From: Phenylobacterium koreense
GTDB taxonomy: Bacteria; Pseudomonadota; Alphaproteobacteria; Caulobacterales; Caulobacteraceae
Length of the DNA stretch: 64,000 bases
Assembly (NCBI RefSeq): GCF_040545335.1
Contig: NZ_JBEPLU010000001.1
Coordinates: 1,488,001-1,552,000 of the forward strand
Direction of reading: 5' to 3'
The translations under genes and the position numbers were made by a program. Below the pieces are notes generated by a model that had not been told where the DNA came from, did no database searches, and was given only the letters and a program-made list of their open reading frames with translations. Below are positions 21,534 through 32,412 of this stretch, piece after piece (the stretch's first letter is position 1; every line of letters begins with the position of its first letter).

Positions 21534-21917
21534 ATGACCACCCGCTATGACGCCGGCGCCAGAAACGTGTTGGGGGGCGAGCTCACGCCCTGCTCGCTGG
21601 ACCCGGTGACCGGGTTCTTCCGAAACGGCTGCTGCGAAACCGGCCCGCACGACCTGGGTCTGCACACTGTCTGTGCGGTGATGACCGAGGACTTCCTCAC
21701 CTTCTCGAAGATGATGGGCAACGACCTTTCGACGCCTGTGCCGGAATACGGGTTCGCAGGCCTGAAGCCCGGCGACCGCTGGTGCTTGTGCGCCCCACGC
21801 TGGAAGGAGGCCCTGGACGCCGGCGCCGCGCCCCAGGTGGTGCTGGAGGCGACGCACGAGGAGACTCTGGCGATCGTGCCGCTGGGCGTGCTGAAGGACC
21901 ACGCCGTCCAGGCGTGA
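21534..21917 (+). CDS. DUF2237 family protein
   Basis: The 127-residue product shows the DUF2237 pattern: NVLGGELTPCSLDPVTGFFRNGCCETG (within residues 11-37), VCAVMTEDFLTFSKMMGNDL, and GDRWCLCAPRWKEAL, with conserved cysteines at about 20, 33, 34, 47, 84 and 86. The clustered cysteines suggest metal or redox chemistry, but no activity is established for the family. Length equals the usual 120-130. It stands alone between a divergent lyase and a convergent ThpR gene. Confidence 0.85.
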   Translation: MTTRYDAGARNVLGGELTPCSLDPVTGFFRNGCCETGPHDLGLHTVCAVMTEDFLTFSKMMGNDLSTPVPEYGFAGLKPGDRWCLCAPRWKEALDAGAAPQVVLEATHEETLAIVPLGVLKDHAVQA

Positions 21918-21936
21918 GGCCGCAGCCTCGGCTGCT

Positions 21937-22473
21937 TCAGAATAGCGGATACTCGCGTTCCAGGCGGTACCAGGAGCCCTGGTCGGACTGCCAGCTCGAA
22001 TAGAGGCCGAAGCTGGTCACGCGGAAGGGCGGCGTGCGCAGGAGGTTGTTGTCCTGGATCCAGCGGGCGACCTCGGCCGGATTCGGCCGCCGCAGATAGG
22101 CCAGGGTCACGTGGGGCTTGTAGGCGCGGCTGTCCGGCTTGAGGCCGGCGCGCCGGGCGGCGACCTCACAGGCGCGGGCCAGATGGCGCAGGCCCTCGTT
22201 CTCTTCCACCCCGGCCCAGACCGCGTTGATGTCGGCGCCTTCGCCGAACGCTCCGACCCCAGTCAGCGACAGTTCCAGCGGGCCGCCACCGATGGTGGTC
22301 AGTTCCGCATCGAAGTCCGAAGCGACGTTCTCAGGCACATCGCCGGCGAAGCGCAAGGTGATGTGAAAGGCCTCCGGCGGGCGCCAGCGCGCGCCGGGAA
22401 GATGATCCTGCCTAGGCGTCAACTCGGCGGAGATGTCTTCGGGAATAGCAACTGCGGCGAAGAGTCGGATCAT
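21937..22473 (-). CDS. thpR: RNA 2',3'-cyclic phosphodiesterase (2H family)
   Basis: The 178-residue protein starts MIRLFAAVAIPEDI, the common opening of ThpR/LigT proteins, and has the two HxT motifs of the 2H phosphoesterases, HITLRF (H37) and HVTLAY (H121). These enzymes open 2',3'-cyclic phosphate ends of RNA and can act in tRNA-type ligation or repair. The start at 22473 is preferred over a longer frame to 22539 because the family begins there. It is divergent from the Bax-inhibitor-1 gene. Confidence 0.9.
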   Translation of the reverse strand: MIRLFAAVAIPEDISAELTPRQDHLPGARWRPPEAFHITLRFAGDVPENVASDFDAELTTIGGGPLELSLTGVGAFGEGADINAVWAGVEENEGLRHLARACEVAARRAGLKPDSRAYKPHVTLAYLRRPNPAEVARWIQDNNLLRTPPFRVTSFGLYSSWQSDQGSWYRLEREYPLF

Positions 22474-22591
22474 GAAGACTACCTGAGGTGCTGACGTAAT
22501 CGTAATCGACGCAACCTTGCACGTTTGGCCGCAGATCACGATATTTGGAGGCGCGCCCGCTAGGGGCGCTTCTAAAAGGGCCTTGTCTCTG

Positions 22592-23341
22592 ATGAGCGAC
22601 TATAACCGCGGCTACGCGCGCACGGTCCCCGCAGATCGCGCCGACATGTCGGTGGACGCGGGTCTGCGCAGCTTCATGCTTGGCGTCTACAACAAGGTGG
22701 CGCTGGGCCTCCTCCTTTCCGCCGCCTTGGCGTTCCTGACCGGCAGCTTCCCACCGGTCCGCGACCTGATGTTCTCGGTCGCCGCTAACGGCCGCGTCGG
22801 CTATACGCCGCTGGGCATGATCGTGGCGTTCGCGCCGCTGGCCGTCATGCTGTTCGGCGCCTTCGCGCTTCGTAACCCGACGCCCCGTTCGGCTGGCATT
22901 CTCTACTGGACCATCGTCAGCCTGATCGGCGCCGGTCTAGGCGTCCTGACCTTCGTTTATACGGGCGCCTCGATCTTCTCGACCTTCCTGATCACGGCAG
23001 CGGCGTTCGGCGGCCTCTCGCTGTTCGGCTACACGACCAAGAAGGACCTGACCGGTTTCGGCAGCTTCCTGATCATCGGCCTGTTCGGCCTGATCATCGC
23101 CAGCGTCGTGAACATGTTCCTGCACAACGGCGCGATGGGCTTCATCATCAGCGTCCTGGGCGTGTTCATCTTCGCGGGACTGATCGCCTACGACACCCAG
23201 CGCCTGAAGATGAGCTACTACGAACTGGGCGGCGACGAGAGCTCGATGGCGGTGGCCACGAACTACGGCGCGCTCAGCCTGTACATCAACTTCATCAACC
23301 TCTTCCAATTCCTGCTCAGCATCTTCGGCGACCGCCGCTAA
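22592..23341 (+). CDS. Bax inhibitor-1 / YccA family membrane protein
   Basis: The 249-residue protein has a short charged head (MSDYNRGYARTVPADRADMS) and seven predicted transmembrane helices, as in BI-1/YccA/YbhL proteins. The C-terminal segment with AYDTQRLK and the helix after it carry the family's conserved acidic residues, which gate a calcium leak in homologues. YccA-type members interact with FtsH; which subgroup this belongs to is not clear. A strong intrinsic terminator follows directly. Confidence 0.9.
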   Translation: MSDYNRGYARTVPADRADMSVDAGLRSFMLGVYNKVALGLLLSAALAFLTGSFPPVRDLMFSVAANGRVGYTPLGMIVAFAPLAVMLFGAFALRNPTPRSAGILYWTIVSLIGAGLGVLTFVYTGASIFSTFLITAAAFGGLSLFGYTTKKDLTGFGSFLIIGLFGLIIASVVNMFLHNGAMGFIISVLGVFIFAGLIAYDTQRLKMSYYELGGDESSMAVATNYGALSLYINFINLFQFLLSIFGDRR

Positions 23342-23367
23342 GCCCTGAGACGGAACGAGAGTTTCGG

Positions 23368-23396
23368 AACCCCGGCGGACCCCCGCCGGGGTTTTT
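23368..23396 (+). terminator. Rho-independent terminator after the Bax-inhibitor-1 gene
   Basis: CCCCGGCGG (23370-23378) pairs perfectly with CCGCCGGGG (23383-23391) around ACCC, flanked by AA and followed by TTTTT. It lies 28 bases after the stop codon. This is the clearest intrinsic terminator in the window. Confidence 0.9.
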
Positions 23397-23433
23397 CCTT
23401 GGGCGGACGCCCTCTCCTGGCCGGAAGAGAGCC

Positions 23434-23769
23434 CTAATCCACGACCTTGAAGCGACCCTTGTCGAAGAAGCGGAGCACCTGCTCCAGTTCATGACCGCGG
23501 CGCAGGATCATGCCGCCCTGGCCGATCACCGCCCAGGCGCCTTGGCGGCGCGCCAGGGCGGGACGTTTCTCGATGCGATAGAGCGGGGCCTCCGAGGCGC
23601 GCCGGAAGACCGAAAAGACACAGGCGTCGCTGAGGGCGCCGATGCCGTAATCGCGCCATTCGCCGGCGGCGACCATCCGCCCATAGAGGGCCAGCAGCCG
23701 ATTGAGTTCTCGGCGCTCAAAGAAGACCTGAGCGGTCCGGGCAGGCTGCTGTTGTGGTTCAAGCGCCAT
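23434..23769 (-). CDS. DUF2794 family protein
   Basis: The product (111 residues from the ATG) is a clear DUF2794 member, with FFERRELNRLLALYGRMV, GEWRDYGIGALSDACVFSVF, and PLYRIEKRPALARRQGAWAV forming most of the protein. The family is almost confined to Alphaproteobacteria and has no known function. A GTG at 23802 would extend it by 11 residues (RLDLRQAWSSM); I prefer the ATG but cannot exclude the longer form, since neither has a strong ribosome-binding site. Confidence 0.85.
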   Translation of the reverse strand: MALEPQQQPARTAQVFFERRELNRLLALYGRMVAAGEWRDYGIGALSDACVFSVFRRASEAPLYRIEKRPALARRQGAWAVIGQGGMILRRGHELEQVLRFFDKGRFKVVD

Positions 23770-24165
23770 CGAGGACCAAGCCTGCCTCAAATCCAGGCGC
23801 ACGACAAACTCTCAGTTCGCCCGGCGTTGCGCAGCCGCCACGCCGATCTCGAATCTAAAGAAACCGTAACCCGGCGCCATGGAATGACCTTATTTCGGTC
23901 TCCGACGCGCCTGATCCACTATCCATAGTCTCACTGTCGGTTGGTCGGAACCTGCTGGTCCCGGATCCTGAACAGCCCCCCCAGCCCCCCTGGATCGTGG
24001 GCTTCGGCCAACCGGCGCTTAAGCCCCCACTGCGAGCCCGTACGGATCCCCCCTCCCGTGCGGGCTTCGTCGTATTTGGAACCTGCGCCAGAGCCGCCGC
24101 CGCGCGAGCCACCACCTTGGCTTGAAGATTGCAGGTCACCGCCCGTAGATGGCGCGGGAGATCCA
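23770..24165. other. 396-bp gene-free stretch
   Basis: This lies between divergent genes. It contains C-rich tracts (CCCCCCCAGCCCCCC near 23976-23990), one long hairpin at 24035-24066 and the promoters of both flanking genes, which I cannot place. The in-frame extension of the downstream gene through this stretch is Pro/Arg-rich and looks non-coding. Confidence 0.5.
24035..24066. other. 11-bp stem-loop in the DUF2794 / secreted-protein gap
   Basis: AGCCCGTACGG (24035-24045) pairs with CCGTGCGGGCT (24056-24066), eleven pairs with one G-U, around a 10-nt C-rich loop. No T-run follows on either strand. It could be part of a leader or a small RNA. Confidence 0.4.
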
Positions 24166-24918
24166 ATGCGACACAACCTTATCTTGCGGCCCCTCACCTG
24201 GGCGATTCTGCTCGCGATGGCCGTCGGGAGTCCTGCGGCCGCAGAAGGCCCGGCATCGCGAGACGCCATCGCCCAGGAATTCCGCACCTTTCCGCTCTAT
24301 CAAACGATCGAGCGGCGCTATCCCGAGACATATGCGGCGATCCTGAATCTGATGGTCGATGGAACGAACAGGGGGCGTCGCCACCGAGATCTCGTCGCGG
24401 ATGGGCATGCAAGGATCGTCGCTCTCCTCGCCGAACAGGCCCCCAAGGCGAACGTCGAAAACACCCTGCGCATGGCGGAGATCACCCGCGACGAAGCCAG
24501 GGCGGTCCTCGCGAAGGACCCGGCCACCTGCCTGGTGTTGCTCGGGCTTCGCCCCCACGACATCGCGATGACCGACGCGCTTCCCGAGGCTCTGTTGAAG
24601 AAGGAGCAGGCGATCATGGCCCAGCTCCTGGAACAGACCGCGGTCGCCCCTGAGCAAACACCGGTGAAGGCGCTTGACGACAGCGCGGCCGAGAAGCTTG
24701 GCATAAAGGCCTACGACCGGCTGCCGGATGACCAGTTGAGAGCCGCCTTTCTGCGTATAGGCGGCGATCCGAAGAACGCGAACGACCCGGTCAGCCAGAC
24801 TGCGTTCTGCGAATTCACCATCGCGATGTTCGATATCATACTGGACATGCCGCCGGTCGAAGCGGCCCAGATATATAAGGCCTTCAACGCATTAGGCGCC
24901 GAGTCGGCTACTCCTTGA
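24166..24918 (+). CDS. Secreted protein of unknown function
   Basis: The 250-residue product has a signal peptide (MRHNLILRPLTWAILLAMAV, cleavage near PAAAEG at about residue 26) and a mostly helical mature part with two cysteines (in ATCLVLLG and AFCEFTIAMF). I recognise no family. A GGGAG site 5 nt before the ATG supports this start over the long upstream frame. Codon use is less GC-biased than its neighbours (for example ATATATAAGG near 24872), which may point to transfer or low expression. Its 3' end overlaps the convergent DUF1223 gene by 11 bp. Confidence 0.65.
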   Translation: MRHNLILRPLTWAILLAMAVGSPAAAEGPASRDAIAQEFRTFPLYQTIERRYPETYAAILNLMVDGTNRGRRHRDLVADGHARIVALLAEQAPKANVENTLRMAEITRDEARAVLAKDPATCLVLLGLRPHDIAMTDALPEALLKKEQAIMAQLLEQTAVAPEQTPVKALDDSAAEKLGIKAYDRLPDDQLRAAFLRIGGDPKNANDPVSQTAFCEFTIAMFDIILDMPPVEAAQIYKAFNALGAESATP

Positions 24919-25600
24919 CCTTCACCGCCAGGATACGGCCGCCGCCCGCGCCCTGCACCAGGACTACGGTGACAAGGCCGTCCTCCCCGGCCGTCGGCAG
25001 GCGGTAGGCGGTAGGCCGTCCGCGCCAGGCGCCGAGGCGCTTGAGCTCACGCACGACATTGCGATGCGCGACCGTCTGGCCGCGGTTGTCGCCCTTCTTG
25101 ACCACAACGTCGTGTTCGCGCGGGTCGAAGCGCACCAACCAGACCTCCGCCCCGCCGCGCGGGACCCGGCCCGAACCGACATCCACCCGGCGTTCGCCGA
25201 CGAACGCCATGTCCGGCGGATTGCGCGGCGCCTTCTGGGCCAGGGCGATGAGTTGCTCCACCTTCTCGGTCTGCAGCCCGCCGGCCTGGGCGCGGCCGTC
25301 GACCACCACCTGTGGCGTATAGGGCTCGCGCAGATTCAGCCGTTCGACATAGGCCTTCTGACGGGTGGTGAATTCGGGCCGGGCGAAGGTGTCGGGCCAG
25401 CCGAGATAGTCCCAGTAGTCGACCGCGAAGGTCAGGGCGAGCAGGTCCTCGCGCTTGGCCAGCTTGTTCAGGTGGGCGTTGGCCTCGCCGCAGGAAGCGC
25501 AGCCCTGGGCCGTGAACAGCTCCACCACCACGGGCGGCTTGGCGGCCGCGGCGAGGGGCGCGGCCCACAGGATCAGGCAGAAAAGCGCAGCCTTACGCAT
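24908..25600 (-). CDS. DUF1223 family secreted thioredoxin-like protein
   Basis: The 230-residue product has a signal peptide (MRKAALFCLILWAAPLAAAA) and the DUF1223 core starting VVVELFTAQGCASCGEANAH, with a thioredoxin-like CASC pair (about residues 33-36). LTFAVDYWDYLGWPDTFA and YTPQVVVDG follow. The fold and CxxC suggest a periplasmic redox protein, but no substrate is known. I start at the ATG at 25600 since the signal peptide begins there. It is downstream of and on the same strand as acnA, separated by a terminator. Confidence 0.85.
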   Translation of the reverse strand: MRKAALFCLILWAAPLAAAAKPPVVVELFTAQGCASCGEANAHLNKLAKREDLLALTFAVDYWDYLGWPDTFARPEFTTRQKAYVERLNLREPYTPQVVVDGRAQAGGLQTEKVEQLIALAQKAPRNPPDMAFVGERRVDVGSGRVPRGGAEVWLVRFDPREHDVVVKKGDNRGQTVAHRNVVRELKRLGAWRGRPTAYRLPTAGEDGLVTVVLVQGAGGGRILAVKVKE

Positions 25601-25671
25601 CGTGGCGCTATTAAGCGGACTTCCCTGGGGTTTTGATCTCAACAAGGCGTGACCGAGTTCGACAACGAAAT

Positions 25672-25700
25672 AGGGGGCCCGCACGGAGTGCAGGCCCCCT
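25672..25700 (-). terminator. Long hairpin downstream of acnA
   Basis: AGGGGGCC pairs with GGCCCCCT and, after one C/A mismatch, GCAC pairs with GTGC. This gives a 12-bp stem with a 3-nt loop. On the minus strand, where acnA ends at 25751, it is followed by ATTTCGTT, a weak U-tract. It is most likely the acnA terminator. Confidence 0.6.
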
Positions 25701-25716
25701 TCAATGCGATGATCTA

Positions 25717-25735
25717 CCCCTCTCCGCGGGAGAGG
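25717..25735. repeat. CCTCTCC-GCG-GGAGAGG intergenic palindrome
   Basis: A perfect 7-bp inverted repeat around GCG, between the acnA stop and its terminator hairpin. It resembles the palindromic ends of the elements at 1333-1362 and 50435-50465, but lacks their CTTCGGCGATCCA core. Confidence 0.4.
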
Positions 25736-25750
25736 CAAACCACGTCTTCT

Positions 25751-28435
<2,685 letters not shown>

Positions 28436-28646
28436 GTTCAGGGATCCTTCCTCTGTTCTCGGCCGCTCTTGGACCACATCGGGGATCGCGCGCTTTTCGA
28501 GGCGGACACACAGCGTACGCCCCTGCGCCGCGTACGCCCCCCAAGGTGGCGACGGCCGCGCGCGTCATAGCCCCTACGAACCGGGCCGTCCATGCGCGCG
28601 AGGTTCTTTCTCCGCTAGTTGAGAATCACCCGCAAGGAGCGGGCGT

Positions 28647-29264
28647 ATGATCCAAGCTTTGACCATAGAAAACCTGGCCCTGCGGCGGGGCGGGCGGTTG
28701 CTCTTCGCGGGGCTGGAACTGCGCCTGGAACCCGGCGAGGCGGCTGCATTGGTCGGCCGCAACGGCGCGGGCAAGACCAGCCTGCTGCGGGCCATAGCGG
28801 GACTCGTGCCCGCCGAGACCGGCCAGATCGGCTTCGGGGGGATGGATCCCGAGGAGGCCCGGGCCAGCCACATCCATTTCGCCGGACACCAGGACGGGCA
28901 GAAGCCGGCGCGCACGGCCTGGGAGGAGCTTTCCTTCTGGACCCGCTGGAACGGCGCCTCGTACGAGGCGGCCCGTGAAGCCGCTGCGACCCTTGACCTG
29001 ACCCGCTTGCTCGATCTCGAGGTTCGCCGCCTGTCGGCAGGCCAGCGGCGGCGGCTTTCGCTGGCCCGCCTGCTGGCTGCGCCGCGCCGTCTGTGGCTGC
29101 TGGACGAACCCTTGAGCCCCCTCGACGCCGACTGGCGCGTACGCTTCGGGGAGTTGATGGCCCAGCATCTGGCCCGCGGCGGACTGATCGTCGCAGCAGT
29201 CCATGATCCGCTTCCGATCACCGCCCGGTCCGTCGAAATCGCAGCTCCCGTGGAGAGCGCATGA
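28647..29264 (+). CDS. ccmA: Heme exporter ATP-binding protein CcmA
   Basis: CcmA is the ATPase of the CcmABCD complex that releases heme-loaded CcmE during cytochrome c maturation. The 205-residue ABC protein has Walker [13 protein letters not shown] (about residues 36-47), the signature [15 protein letters not shown] and Walker [16 protein letters not shown] upstream supports the ATG. Its last four bases overlap the ccmB start. Confidence 0.95.
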   Translation: MIQALTIENLALRRGGRLLFAGLELRLEPGEAAALVGRNGAGKTSLLRAIAGLVPAETGQIGFGGMDPEEARASHIHFAGHQDGQKPARTAWEELSFWTRWNGASYEAAREAAATLDLTRLLDLEVRRLSAGQRRRLSLARLLAAPRRLWLLDEPLSPLDADWRVRFGELMAQHLARGGLIVAAVHDPLPITARSVEIAAPVESA

Positions 29265-29926
29265 ACCGCGTCATCGCCCTGCTCTCGCGGGAGACCGCGC
29301 TCGCCTGGGGACGCGGCGGGGGGCCCATGGTCTCGCTCGGCTTCTATGCCGGGGTCGCGACCCTGCTGCCGCTGGCGACGGGCCCCGAGCCCGCGCGGCT
29401 GGCGGCCGTGGCGCCCGGCGCAGCCTGGGTCGCCCTGGCCCTCGCCGCCCTCCTCTCCCTCGACCGGCTATTCGAGAGAGACTTCGAGGACGGAGCGCTG
29501 GACCTGCTGACCCTCGCCTCCACGCCGCTGGAGATCGCCTGCGCGGTGAAGTGCCTGGGCCAATGGCTGGCGACCGCCGCGCCCCTGGCCCTGGCCGCGC
29601 CGGTGGCGGCGATCGCCCTAGGCGCCAAGCCCTCCATGACGCCCTTGATCTTCGCCTGTGCGCTGATGGGTGGCTTGGCCTTCGCCTTCGTGGGAGGAAT
29701 CGGCGCAGCCCTGAGCCTGGGCGCGCGGCGAGGCGGACTGCTGACCGCCGTCATCGTGCTGCCGCTCTTCGTCCCGCCGGTGATTTTCGGCGGCGGTGCG
29801 CTGGACGCTTTCGCCAGCGGCCTGCCGTGGAAGGCCGGCTTCGCCCTGATGGCGGCGTATGCCGCCGGCGCCGTGGCGCTGGGCCCGATCGCCATGGCGG
29901 CGGCCTGCCGTAACGCCCTGAGCTGA
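29261..29926 (+). CDS. ccmB: Heme exporter protein CcmB
   Basis: The 221-residue membrane protein has six predicted helices and typical CcmB sequence ([13 protein letters not shown] near the N-terminus, [18 protein letters not shown] in the first loop). It is the permease partner of CcmA in the CcmABCD complex. ATGA overlap with ccmA shows translational coupling. The next gene on the strand is a Spy-like protein instead of ccmC. Confidence 0.93.
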   Translation: MNRVIALLSRETALAWGRGGGPMVSLGFYAGVATLLPLATGPEPARLAAVAPGAAWVALALAALLSLDRLFERDFEDGALDLLTLASTPLEIACAVKCLGQWLATAAPLALAAPVAAIALGAKPSMTPLIFACALMGGLAFAFVGGIGAALSLGARRGGLLTAVIVLPLFVPPVIFGGGALDAFASGLPWKAGFALMAAYAAGAVALGPIAMAAACRNALS

Positions 29927-30028
29927 GGCCCAAAGAGCCAAGCTCCAAAAAATTCAACCGATCCGCGACGGAACCCAAGGTGCGCGCCGTTGAAGCCTGC
30001 GAGGGACGGATCAACGGAGCCATTTCCC

Positions 30029-30532
30029 ATGAAACTGAACAAACTCGCGCCCCTGGCCCTTGGCGGCGTTCTCATCGCCGGGACCATGGCCAGCGCCGCC
30101 GCGGCCCAGCAGCCGCAAGGGGCCCCGGCCCAGGCCGGCGCGGAAGCCAGGCGCGGCCACGGCGAATGGCGTCGCCCCGATCCTGCCGCCATGGCTGCAC
30201 GCCGCGCCGACCATCTGCGCGCGGCCCTGCAGCTTCGCCCTGAACAGGAAGCCGCGCTGAAGGCCTATGTGGGCGCCGCTCAGTCCAAGCCGATGATGCC
30301 CGCCCCCGGCGCACGCAAGAAGTTCGCCGAGATGACTACGCCCGAGCGGCTGGACGCTCAGCGCGCCATGATGACCAAGCGCCTCGCCGCCTTCGACGAG
30401 CGCGTGGCGGCCACCAAGCGCTTCTACGCCCAGCTCAGCCCCACGCAGCAGAAGGCGTTCGATACGCTGCAGCAGCGCGGCGGCAAGCACGGCATGCGCG
30501 ACGGACACGGCGGACACGGTCCGCGCCGCTAG
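30029..30532 (+). CDS. Spy/CpxP-like periplasmic protein (LTXXQ family)
   Basis: The 167-residue product has a signal peptide (MKLNKLAPLALGGVLIAGTM, cleavage near AAAAQ) and a basic, helical mature part rich in Ala, Arg, Gln and His, with a degenerate LTXXQ motif LSPTQQKAFDTLQQ (about residues 137-150) and a His/Gly-rich end. Spy and CpxP relatives are ATP-independent chaperones or metal and envelope-stress sensors. It sits between ccmB and ccmC but has its own 102-bp and 163-bp flanks, so it may be an independent transcription unit. Confidence 0.75.
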   Translation: MKLNKLAPLALGGVLIAGTMASAAAAQQPQGAPAQAGAEARRGHGEWRRPDPAAMAARRADHLRAALQLRPEQEAALKAYVGAAQSKPMMPAPGARKKFAEMTTPERLDAQRAMMTKRLAAFDERVAATKRFYAQLSPTQQKAFDTLQQRGGKHGMRDGHGGHGPRR

Positions 30533-30547
30533 GCTTCGCGTGCTAAA

Positions 30548-30615
30548 GGACGGGCATGCTGTTCAAGGCGCCCGTCCTGAAAGCCAAGGCCGGAGGCGAG
30601 GTCGATCTCGCCTCC
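30548..30615. terminator. Two hairpins between the Spy-like gene and ccmC
   Basis: GGACGGGC (30548-30555) pairs with GCCCGTCC (30570-30577). GGAGGCGAG (30592-30600) pairs perfectly with CTCGCCTCC (30607-30615) around a 6-nt loop. Neither carries a T-run; they probably mark the 3' end of the Spy-like transcript. Confidence 0.4.
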
Positions 30616-30695
30616 CGTCGCTGGCGCCTCGTTCGTGGCGAAGCTTCGCAGTCACGCCGCTTGCAGGGAGCCGCAGCCGGGGCTAATCCGCGCGC

Positions 30696-31424
30696 ATGAT
30701 CCAGGCCCTGGCATTTCTGTCGAACCCCGAGCGGTTCATGGCCTTCTCCCGCTGGGCCGCACCTATGTTCGGCGTCATCGCCGTGGTGCTGGCCGTGGCG
30801 GGGCTTTGGCTGGGCTTCGCCGCGCCTGAGGACTACCAGCAGGGCGACACCGTCCGCATCATGTTCATCCATGTGCCGGCCGCCTGGCTGAGCATGTTCG
30901 TCTATATCTGCCTGGCGGTGGCGAGCTTCCTGGCCCTGGTCTTCCGGCACGCCTTGGCCGACGCCGCCGCGCAGGCCGCGGCGCCGCTGGGCGCGGCCTT
31001 CACCTTTATCGCCCTGGTGACGGGCGCGCTCTGGGGCCGACCGATGTGGGGCGCCTGGTGGGTGTGGGACGCGCGCCTCACCTCGGTGTTCGTCCTTTTC
31101 CTGGTCTATGTGGCGTACATCGCCCTGCGCGCATCGCTCGACGATGAGACCAAGGCCGCGCGGGCCGGGGCCATCCTTGCCCTGGTCGGGGCGGTGAACC
31201 TGCCGGTGGTGAAGTTCTCCGTGGACTGGTGGAACACCCTGCACCAGGGCGCCTCGGTCTTCCGGGCGGAAGGGCCGGCGATGACCAACGACTTCCTCTG
31301 GCCGCTGCTGCTGATGGGCCTATCCTTCATGTCGGCGTTCGGATCGCTGTGGCTGGTGGGCATCCGCGCCCAGGTCTGGCGGCGCCGAGCGGAAGCTGCG
31401 GCCCTGCGAGCCGCGAGAGGTTAG
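30696..31424 (+). CDS. ccmC: Heme exporter protein CcmC
   Basis: CcmC presents heme to CcmE. The 242-residue protein has six membrane helices and the tryptophan-rich heme motif WGAWWVWDARLTS in the periplasmic loop (about residues 115-127), flanked by the expected histidines (H62 region FIHVPAAW and the WWNTLHQGAS loop). The stop is followed immediately by ccmD, one base away. Confidence 0.95.
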   Translation: MIQALAFLSNPERFMAFSRWAAPMFGVIAVVLAVAGLWLGFAAPEDYQQGDTVRIMFIHVPAAWLSMFVYICLAVASFLALVFRHALADAAAQAAAPLGAAFTFIALVTGALWGRPMWGAWWVWDARLTSVFVLFLVYVAYIALRASLDDETKAARAGAILALVGAVNLPVVKFSVDWWNTLHQGASVFRAEGPAMTNDFLWPLLLMGLSFMSAFGSLWLVGIRAQVWRRRAEAAALRAARG

Positions 31425-31425
31425 G

Positions 31426-31569
31426 ATGCTCGATCTCGACGCCGGCAAGTACGCGGCCTTCGTCTGGCCCGCCTACGCGATCACCGCGTTCTGCTTCCTC
31501 GCCATGATCGTCTTTACGCTGAACAAGTCGCGCCACTGGCGGAAGCGGGCGGAGAAGATCCGGCCGTGA
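31426..31569 (+). CDS. ccmD: Heme exporter protein CcmD
   Basis: This 47-residue protein is MLDLDAGKYAAFVWPAYAIT followed by a hydrophobic helix and a basic tail SRHWRKRAEKIRP. The single N-terminal transmembrane helix with AFVWPAYAI and the positive C-terminus are the CcmD hallmarks. It starts one base after the ccmC stop and overlaps the ccmG GTG by four bases (GTGA), so C, D and G are tightly coupled. CcmD links CcmABC and helps release holo-CcmE. Confidence 0.9.
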   Translation: MLDLDAGKYAAFVWPAYAITAFCFLAMIVFTLNKSRHWRKRAEKIRP

Positions 31570-32081
31570 ACCGTCTGCTCGCGTTCCTGCCGCTGGTCGT
31601 GCTGCTGGCGCTTGGCCTGCTGTTCGGCCTCTACGCCTTGAAGCGCGACCCGCAGGTGCAGCCCGACGCCCTGGTCGGCAAGCCTCTGCCCGATCTGGTG
31701 CTGCCTGCTCTGGACACCGGCAGACCGCAGGCCCTGCGCCAGGTCGCTCAGCCGGCGCCAGTGCTGGTCAACATTTTCGCTTCCTGGTGCGCCCCCTGCG
31801 AGATCGAGCACCCAGTGCTGGTCGAGCTCAAGAAACAGGGCGTGCGGGTGGTCGGCGTCGTCTACAAAGATGCGCCAGAGAACACCAAAGCGTTCCTCGG
31901 CCGGCTGGGCGATCCCTATGCCGAGCGCCTGGTGGACCGCGACGGTCGGGCGGGCATCGAGCTTGGCGTGACCGGGGTGCCCGAAACCTATCTGGTGGGT
32001 GAGGGCGGCCAGATCCTCGCCAAGCACACCGGGCCGCTTACGCTCGAACAGGCCAGGGATCTGCTCGCCAAGGCGCGTTAA
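31566..32081 (+). CDS. ccmG: Cytochrome c maturation thioredoxin-like CcmG (DsbE)
   Basis: The 171-residue protein has an N-terminal membrane anchor (LLAFLPLVVLLALGLLFGLY) and a periplasmic thioredoxin domain with SWCAPCEIEHP (C75, C78) and the cis-proline segment VTGVPETYLV. It keeps apocytochrome or partner thiols reduced for heme attachment. GTG start inside the end of ccmD. ccmE, ccmF and ccmH are not in the window. Confidence 0.94.
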   Translation: MNRLLAFLPLVVLLALGLLFGLYALKRDPQVQPDALVGKPLPDLVLPALDTGRPQALRQVAQPAPVLVNIFASWCAPCEIEHPVLVELKKQGVRVVGVVYKDAPENTKAFLGRLGDPYAERLVDRDGRAGIELGVTGVPETYLVGEGGQILAKHTGPLTLEQARDLLAKAR

Positions 32082-32142
32082 CCTTTCCTTGAGCGATGCA
32101 ACGGAGGGTCGCCCAAGGTTCTGTTAACCATAAAGCGCCGCC

Positions 32143-32376
32143 GTGAGCATCGCCCGCACGCCGATCTTCCCGACCAGCCAACAGGCCGGCCAGGCTCAGC
32201 CAAACCGCAATGCGGGAGGCCAGCGCGCCTTCTTCGCGGCGGCGATGGGTGCGCCGGCGGCGACGGCGGACATGCCAGGACCAGCGCCGGCCACGCCGCG
32301 CATTCCGGTGGACCTGCCGGCAGAGCCGCCTGCGAAGATCCTGCGGCCGGGCTCACTGCTGGATATCTGGGTCTAG
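32143..32376 (+). CDS. Small Pro/Ala-rich protein of unknown function
   Basis: The 77-residue product (GTG start) is low-complexity in its first 60 residues and ends with a more specific motif, AKILRPGSLLDIWV. I do not recognise a family; the defined C-terminal motif is the main reason to believe it is real. It follows ccmG by 61 bp. Its stop codon lies inside the first copy of a 21-bp tandem duplication shared with the convergent MarR gene. Confidence 0.45.
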   Translation: MSIARTPIFPTSQQAGQAQPNRNAGGQRAFFAAAMGAPAATADMPGPAPATPRIPVDLPAEPPAKILRPGSLLDIWV

Positions 32377-32412
32377 GCGGCTTTCTTCAGCGTCTAGGCG
32401 GCTTTCTTCAGC
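32371..32412. repeat. Perfect 21-bp tandem duplication at a convergent gene junction
   Basis: The 21 bases GTCTAGGCGGCTTTCTTCAG plus C occur twice back to back (32371-32391 and 32392-32412). Copy 1 holds the stop of the upstream small gene; copy 2 encodes the last residues and stop (LKKAA-stop) of the MarR gene on the minus strand. Copy 1 therefore carries an untranslated duplicate of the MarR C-terminal codons. Confidence 0.9.
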
